A stretch of 10,001 bases of DNA, from assembly GCA_029287755.1 (NCBI GenBank), contig JARFQM010000171.1, positions 1 to 10,001 of the forward strand, read 5' to 3'. Below are positions 7,144 through 10,001 of the stretch, piece by piece; the first letter of the stretch is position 1; the number at the start of each line of letters is the position of its first letter. The position numbers and the translations under genes were made by a program. This stretch comes from Desulfofustis sp. GTDB taxonomy: Bacteria > Desulfobacterota > Desulfobulbia > Desulfobulbales > Desulfocapsaceae. The notes below the pieces were generated by a model. It was given only the letters and a program-made list of their open reading frames with translations. It was not told the DNA's origin and did no database searches.

Positions 7144-7160
7144 GATGACGAAACTCCTTG
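7144..7160 (-). promoter_or_regulatory. Strong ribosome-binding site facing an in-frame AUC codon of rnfD
   Basis: On the minus strand the sequence is CAAGGAG, seven bases, then ATC GAA TCG AAA. The ATC (7146-7144) is in frame with RnfD, 18 codons upstream of the first GTG, with no stop codon between. Neither GTG, TTG nor ATG occurs in frame in this interval. The site therefore suggests rare AUC initiation or an ATG changed by a real mutation or a base error. Confidence 0.6.
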
Positions 7161-7186
7161 CTCACTTGATTTATGATTCCCGGTGG

Positions 7187-8512
7187 TTACGAGCGTTTTG
7201 CCTTCATTTTCGCCAGCCGGACAAATTGCACAAGCGGACGTTTGGCAGGGCACACGTAGGCACAGCTTCCACATTCAAAGCATTCGAAGATGCCAAACTG
7301 TTCTGTATCCTCAGCCCTGTTCGCCTCTACGTATATACCGATTTCCTTGGGCTCCAGGCCCATGGGGCAGGCTTCCAGACACCAGCCGCAACGAATACAG
7401 TTGGAAAGTTCAGTGGTGTCTATCTCGTCTTCGCTGAGAAAAAGAACCGACGACGTCGTCTTGGTGATGGGCACGTCCAGGGTTGAAACGGCAAACCCCA
7501 TCATCGGCCCCCCGAGCACTACCCGGGCCAGGTCTTCCGTGGTACCGCCGCAGAAGTCGACGATATCTTTTACCTTGGTGCCGATTTTCACCAGTAGATT
7601 GGCAGGCTTGTTGATACCACGGCCCGACACGGTGATCACTTTCTCGATCAGGGGCTTGCCACGCACCACGCCATCATACACCGCCTTGGTGGTCGACACG
7701 TTGTGAACCACCACCCCGACTGCCGAAGGCAGCGCCATGGCCGGCACTTTCCTGCCCGTTATCGCCTGAATCAATTGTTTTTCTGAGCCCTGCGGGTATT
7801 TGACCTTGAGCGTTTCCACGCCGATGGTGATCCCGGGCTCCTGCGCTTTTTGAACCGCCGCTTCCATGGTGCTGATCGCATCCGGCTTATTCTCCTCGAT
7901 ACCGATGGCACAGGCCTTGATGCCGAGAATCTTGAGCAGGATCTTGGCCCCCTCGACGATCTCCTCGGCTTTTTCCAGCATCATCCGGTGATCTGCAGTG
8001 ATGTACGGCTCGCATTCAGCGCCGTTGAGCAGCAGGGTGTCGACCGGTGTATCGGCGGGCGGCTTGAGTTTCACATGGGTCGGAAAGCCGGCGCCGCCGA
8101 TGCCGATGATGCCCGCCTGATGCACCTTCTGCAGCAGTTCCTCGGAGGATAGCTGGTGCCAGTCGACTGCTGGCTCCCAGGCCGGCGAGTGCGCCTCCGG
8201 ATCGGTCTTGATGGTGATCGAGGGTGCGCTGACTCTGATCGGATGGGGAGAACGGCCAACCGCCTTGATCGAACCAGCTGCCGGGGCATGCAGCGGAACT
8301 CCCAGGCCGCGCTTCGTTTCAGCAAGCAGATCGCCCTCGGCAACCTCTTCCTTGCGTTTGACCACCGGAGTGCAGGGCGCGCCTATGTGCTGACCGAGTA
8401 TGAGCTCCAATTCGGCCGGCAGCGGCATGGTCTCCACCGCAAGCTTTTCGGTCAATTCTTTTGCTTCCGGCGGATGAACACCGCCTTTGGGAAATGTTAA
8501 GTGTGCTGACAT
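7187..8512 (-). CDS. rnfC: Rnf complex subunit RnfC, NADH/FMN and Fe-S subunit
   Basis: The product is 441 residues from the ATG at 8512. RnfC is a peripheral cytoplasmic subunit that exchanges electrons with NAD(H). The N-terminus FPKGGVHPPEAK is the family signature. It is followed by a barrel-sandwich-like segment around LHAPAAGSI (74-82), the NuoF-like nucleotide/FMN-binding region GIGGAGFPTHVKL (137-149) and NGAECEPYIT, an SLBB-like region, and two [4Fe-4S] motifs: Cys372/375/378/382 and Cys411/414/417/421 (CxxCxxCxxxCP). An in-frame TTG 10 codons upstream is also open, but it has no ribosome site and adds nothing conserved, so I use the ATG, which has a weak GGA 9 bases upstream. It follows the dihydroorotate dehydrogenase-like gene after 54 bases with no visible terminator, which suggests cotranscription. 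Confidence 0.95.
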   Translation of the reverse strand: MSAHLTFPKGGVHPPEAKELTEKLAVETMPLPAELELILGQHIGAPCTPVVKRKEEVAEGDLLAETKRGLGVPLHAPAAGSIKAVGRSPHPIRVSAPSITIKTDPEAHSPAWEPAVDWHQLSSEELLQKVHQAGIIGIGGAGFPTHVKLKPPADTPVDTLLLNGAECEPYITADHRMMLEKAEEIVEGAKILLKILGIKACAIGIEENKPDAISTMEAAVQKAQEPGITIGVETLKVKYPQGSEKQLIQAITGRKVPAMALPSAVGVVVHNVSTTKAVYDGVVRGKPLIEKVITVSGRGINKPANLLVKIGTKVKDIVDFCGGTTEDLARVVLGGPMMGFAVSTLDVPITKTTSSVLFLSEDEIDTTELSNCIRCGWCLEACPMGLEPKEIGIYVEANRAEDTEQFGIFECFECGSCAYVCPAKRPLVQFVRLAKMKAKRS

Positions 8513-8566
8513 ATCTGGGTATCCAAACCTTGGTAACTGCAATAGTTGACTGCGCTGTATCGATTC

Positions 8567-9550
8567 TTATGAAATTCCTGAGTAATGTTTCATGAACTGG
8601 ATTCGTTCAAAAGCCGACTGGTCATCTTCAAAACGGTAGGCAAGCCGTCCTCTAAATTCGTGGATGGCAGTGAGCGAGTGGCGCTCCATCCAGGCTTCAA
8701 GGTCGGCCAAGATCTTTTCTACCTGCTCGACCCCGTTTTCATAAAGAGTCGACACCACCTGCACTGCCCTGGCCCCTGCCAGCAGCATTTTGACCGCCCC
8801 CGCACCGTCATGAACGCCGGTGGAAGCGGCGAAATCACTCTCGATCAAGCCAGACAGCAGGGCGATCCAGCGCAGCGGCAGTGAGATTTCTGCGGGATGA
8901 CTGAAGACGCCCGCCGAGGTCATCTCCATCTTTTCAATATTGATATCAGGTTGATAGTAGCGGTTGAAAAGCACAAACCCCCGCACCTTGCCGGTCCAGT
9001 GGAGACGGGATATCAAACTGGCAAGCGACGATGAGTAGCTGCTCATCTTCAGGGCAATAGGAATCGATACGACCTTGTTCACCTTGTTGAGCACCTCGAA
9101 ATAGACCTGCTCATACTGGTCACATTCCTTTTTAGGGTTGCTGGGCAGCAGCGATATGTTGATTTCCAGACCATCGGCTCCGGCCTTCTCGAATTTACCG
9201 GCGTAAGTGGTCCATTCTGCAGCGGTCACGCAGTTGAGACTGGCGATGACCGGTATATCGATCTGCTTTTTTACCTCCCGGATCATCTCCAGATAATCGG
9301 TAACTGCCGAATCTCTGGTATACTGCTTTACATAATCGTAGGCATCCGGGTAATCGGTCTGGTAATCATCCAGGTTCTGCTGCAGTTCCGCTTCAATCTG
9401 CTCTTCGAACAAGGATTTCACCACAACCGCGCCCACACCTGCCTCGGCCAATTCCACAATTTTTGATGCCGAGCCGGTCAACCCGCAGCTGCCCGCCACT
9501 ATGGGGTTCTTCAAGGTGAGCCCGAGGTAGTTGGTGGTCAGATCTTTCAT
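8567..9550 (-). CDS. Dihydroorotate dehydrogenase-like FMN flavoprotein
   Basis: The product is 327 residues, a TIM barrel of the DHO_dh family (PF01180), and probably cytoplasmic. Visible segments are NPIVAGSCGLTGS (15-27), VVVKSLFEEQI (42-52), IPVIASLNC (99-107), GLEINIS (127-133), PIALKMS, FVLFNRYYQPDI, and a phosphate/FMN loop ASTGVHDGAGAVKMLLAGA. True class 1A enzymes have NLSC at the active site; here the aligned residues are NISL (131-134), so the catalytic Cys is replaced by Leu. This fits the 'DHOD-like' subgroup of unknown substrate rather than PyrD. I chose the ATG at 9550 because homology begins there; a longer frame reaches 9733, but its extra 61 residues are basic low-quality sequence that overlaps the hairpin leader. 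It heads the rnf operon, so a redox link to the complex is a reasonable inference only. Confidence 0.88.
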   Translation of the reverse strand: MKDLTTNYLGLTLKNPIVAGSCGLTGSASKIVELAEAGVGAVVVKSLFEEQIEAELQQNLDDYQTDYPDAYDYVKQYTRDSAVTDYLEMIREVKKQIDIPVIASLNCVTAAEWTTYAGKFEKAGADGLEINISLLPSNPKKECDQYEQVYFEVLNKVNKVVSIPIALKMSSYSSSLASLISRLHWTGKVRGFVLFNRYYQPDINIEKMEMTSAGVFSHPAEISLPLRWIALLSGLIESDFAASTGVHDGAGAVKMLLAGARAVQVVSTLYENGVEQVEKILADLEAWMERHSLTAIHEFRGRLAYRFEDDQSAFERIQFMKHYSGIS

Positions 9551-9567
9551 CTTCCTGTCTCTTCGTA

Positions 9568-9596
9568 AAGGGCGCCTCTCGACGCGCCGTTCCCTT
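9568..9596 (-). promoter_or_regulatory. GC-rich hairpin next to the DHOD-like ribosome site
   Basis: GGCGC (9571-9575) pairs with GCGCC (9584-9588) across an 8-base loop, and AAGGG (9568-9572) can alternatively pair with CCCTT (9592-9596). The two pairings overlap and exclude each other at GG. The hairpin sits about 20 bases upstream of the ATG, so it could hide or expose the start region. Confidence 0.4.
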
Positions 9597-9599
9597 CGC

Positions 9600-9635
9600 T
9601 GCACAAACCGCACAACCCGAAGTGCAATTTGTGCA
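9600..9635 (-). promoter_or_regulatory. Long leader hairpin upstream of the DHOD-like/rnf operon
   Basis: TGCACAAA (9600-9607) and TTTGTGCA (9628-9635) are perfect inverted repeats. Inside them GCAC (9610-9613) pairs with GTGC (9622-9625) around an 8-base loop. The two intervening positions are CC/AA mismatches on the plus strand but become U-G wobble pairs in the minus-strand RNA. That gives a continuous 14-bp stem only in the transcript of the DHOD-like gene, which favours an RNA element. An operator dyad remains possible because the repeat also lies next to the candidate transcription start. Confidence 0.5.
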
Positions 9636-9640
9636 TTCCC

Positions 9641-9670
9641 ATAAAAAGCTAAAGCATGTTTCAGTACCAA
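9641..9670 (-). promoter_or_regulatory. Candidate sigma70-type promoter for the DHOD-like/rnf operon
   Basis: On the minus strand a -35-like TTGGTA (9670-9665) is followed, 18 bases on, by a -10-like TTTTAT (9646-9641). Each matches four of six consensus bases. The predicted transcription start at about 9634 would put the long hairpin at the very 5' end of the RNA. This was judged by eye only. Confidence 0.3.
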
Positions 9671-9837
9671 ATAGTTGTCGAAATTGCAAGCTGCATTTAT
9701 TGGTTTGCATCCAAAAGCGTAGTAAATAATCATGCAGATTCGCCCCTTTGCCCACTCTACTCAGCTCAGCGACAGCAATTCCTGGCAGGTACATGTTGCC
9801 GCCCTGAATGAACAACCTGGATCCTGGTGTTTTTTTG

Positions 9838-9865
9838 TTGCACTCAATCCCCTGGCTGCTATGAT
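9838..9865 (+). promoter_or_regulatory. Candidate promoter for the plus-strand transporter gene
   Basis: TTGCAC (9838-9843), a 16-base spacer and TATGAT (9860-9865, five of six matches to the -10 consensus) lie about 40 bases upstream of the ATG at 9906. The predicted leader is about 34 bases. The -35 match is weak. Confidence 0.4.
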
Positions 9866-9905
9866 CGCCACTCAGTCTAATCCAACACCATCTCAACCAG
9901 ATAGA

Positions 9906-10001
9906 ATGAAATCGATAGTCCCCGAGCACTCCAAGGATGGCGCCCATATTCTCACCGGGGCATTGTTTATCAGTTTCTCCAGTATCTGGGTGGCCTGGTC
10001 C
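9906..10001 (+). CDS. Start of a probable EamA/DMT-family transporter (runs off the contig)
   Basis: Only 32 codons are visible, from ATG to the window edge with no stop. The translation begins MKSIVPEHSKDGAHILTGAL and continues with an amphipathic-to-hydrophobic stretch, FISFSSIWVAWS. A short polar N-terminus followed by 'GALFISFSSIWV' is the usual opening of EamA/DMT-superfamily permeases (GALFISFS.V.V). These have ten membrane helices and export or exchange small metabolites. The frame stays open upstream to 9732, with other ATGs at 9732 and 9861, but those extensions do not look like protein sequence and sit upstream of or inside the candidate promoter. No clear Shine-Dalgarno precedes 9906. 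The gene is divergent from the rnf operon, and its substrate cannot be inferred. Confidence 0.55.
   Translation, partial: MKSIVPEHSKDGAHILTGALFISFSSIWVAWS

Larger units (their letters stand above)
9551..9905. other. Divergent intergenic region between the DHOD-like gene and the plus-strand transporter gene
   Basis: The 355 bases have no convincing gene. They contain two hairpins near the minus-strand gene, a candidate promoter for each direction, and a T7 run at about 9830-9836. This is the likely control region for the DHOD-like/rnf operon, because no other gap upstream of rnf is long enough for a good promoter. Confidence 0.55.

Noticed and set aside
8513..8542. TTG start giving RnfC 10 extra residues
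   Set aside because: It has no ribosome site, and RnfC proteins normally begin close to the FPKGGVHP signature, which the ATG at 8512 provides.
9551..9733. N-terminal extension of the DHOD-like protein by 61 residues
   Set aside because: The family homology begins at the ATG at 9550, and the extension is arginine-rich translation of the leader hairpins and candidate promoter.
9393..9947. Minus-strand frame of 184 codons upstream of and into the DHOD-like gene
   Set aside because: It overlaps the start of the DHOD-like gene in another frame, has no family resemblance and covers the hairpin leader. The Cys-rich stretch comes from the repeated GTGC/GCAC sequence of the hairpin.
126..10001. CRISPR arrays, insertion sequences, tRNA or rRNA genes
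   Set aside because: I saw no direct-repeat array, transposase frame, terminal inverted repeats or tRNA/rRNA-like segments in the genomic part.

Overview
The window is one end of an assembled contig. Bases 1-125 are sequencing artefact: a poly-C run, a degraded copy of the Illumina P5 oligonucleotide, an index and an intact Nextera transposon adapter. Genomic sequence begins at about 126. The rest is dense and almost wholly on the minus strand. The gene content and order (rnfCDGEAB followed by apbE, a multi-cluster RnfB, and a crotonase) suggest an anaerobic Gram-negative bacterium. My best guess is Desulfobacterota (former Deltaproteobacteria), possibly a sulfate-reducing or sulfur-disproportionating lineage, but no marker gene here proves it.

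Read in the direction of transcription (high to low coordinates), the layout is: a divergent intergenic region (9551-9905) with leader hairpins and candidate promoters; a dihydroorotate dehydrogenase-like flavoprotein (9550-8567); rnfC (8512-7187), rnfD (7092-6094, probably starting upstream at 7146), rnfG (6097-5198), rnfE (5176-4562), rnfA (4558-3617), rnfB (3573-2698) and apbE (2682-1630); a 217-base gap; a crotonase-family gene (1412-636); and a small secreted protein or lipoprotein (630-190) followed by a hairpin that touches the contig end. On the plus strand, the start of a probable EamA/DMT-type transporter runs off the right end (9906-10001).

The central system is a complete Rnf complex, the membrane ferredoxin:NAD+ oxidoreductase that couples electron transfer to H+ or Na+ translocation. 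RnfB receives electrons from ferredoxin, RnfA/RnfE hold the intramembrane iron-sulfur site, RnfG and RnfD carry covalent FMN attached by ApbE, and RnfC carries the NADH/FMN-binding domain and two further clusters. The short gaps and overlaps argue for one transcript that supplies the complex together with its flavin transferase.

Three features depart from textbook Rnf. (1) RnfA carries an N-terminal signal peptide plus an Ig-like domain of about 90 residues fused ahead of its normal membrane core. (2) RnfE has alanine at the position of one of the four cysteines that ligate the RnfA/RnfE intramembrane cluster. (3) RnfD has a strong ribosome-binding site placed for an in-frame AUC codon 18 codons upstream of the first conventional start. 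A dihydroorotate dehydrogenase-like protein heads the operon, and the downstream crotonase lacks both catalytic glutamates of hydratases.
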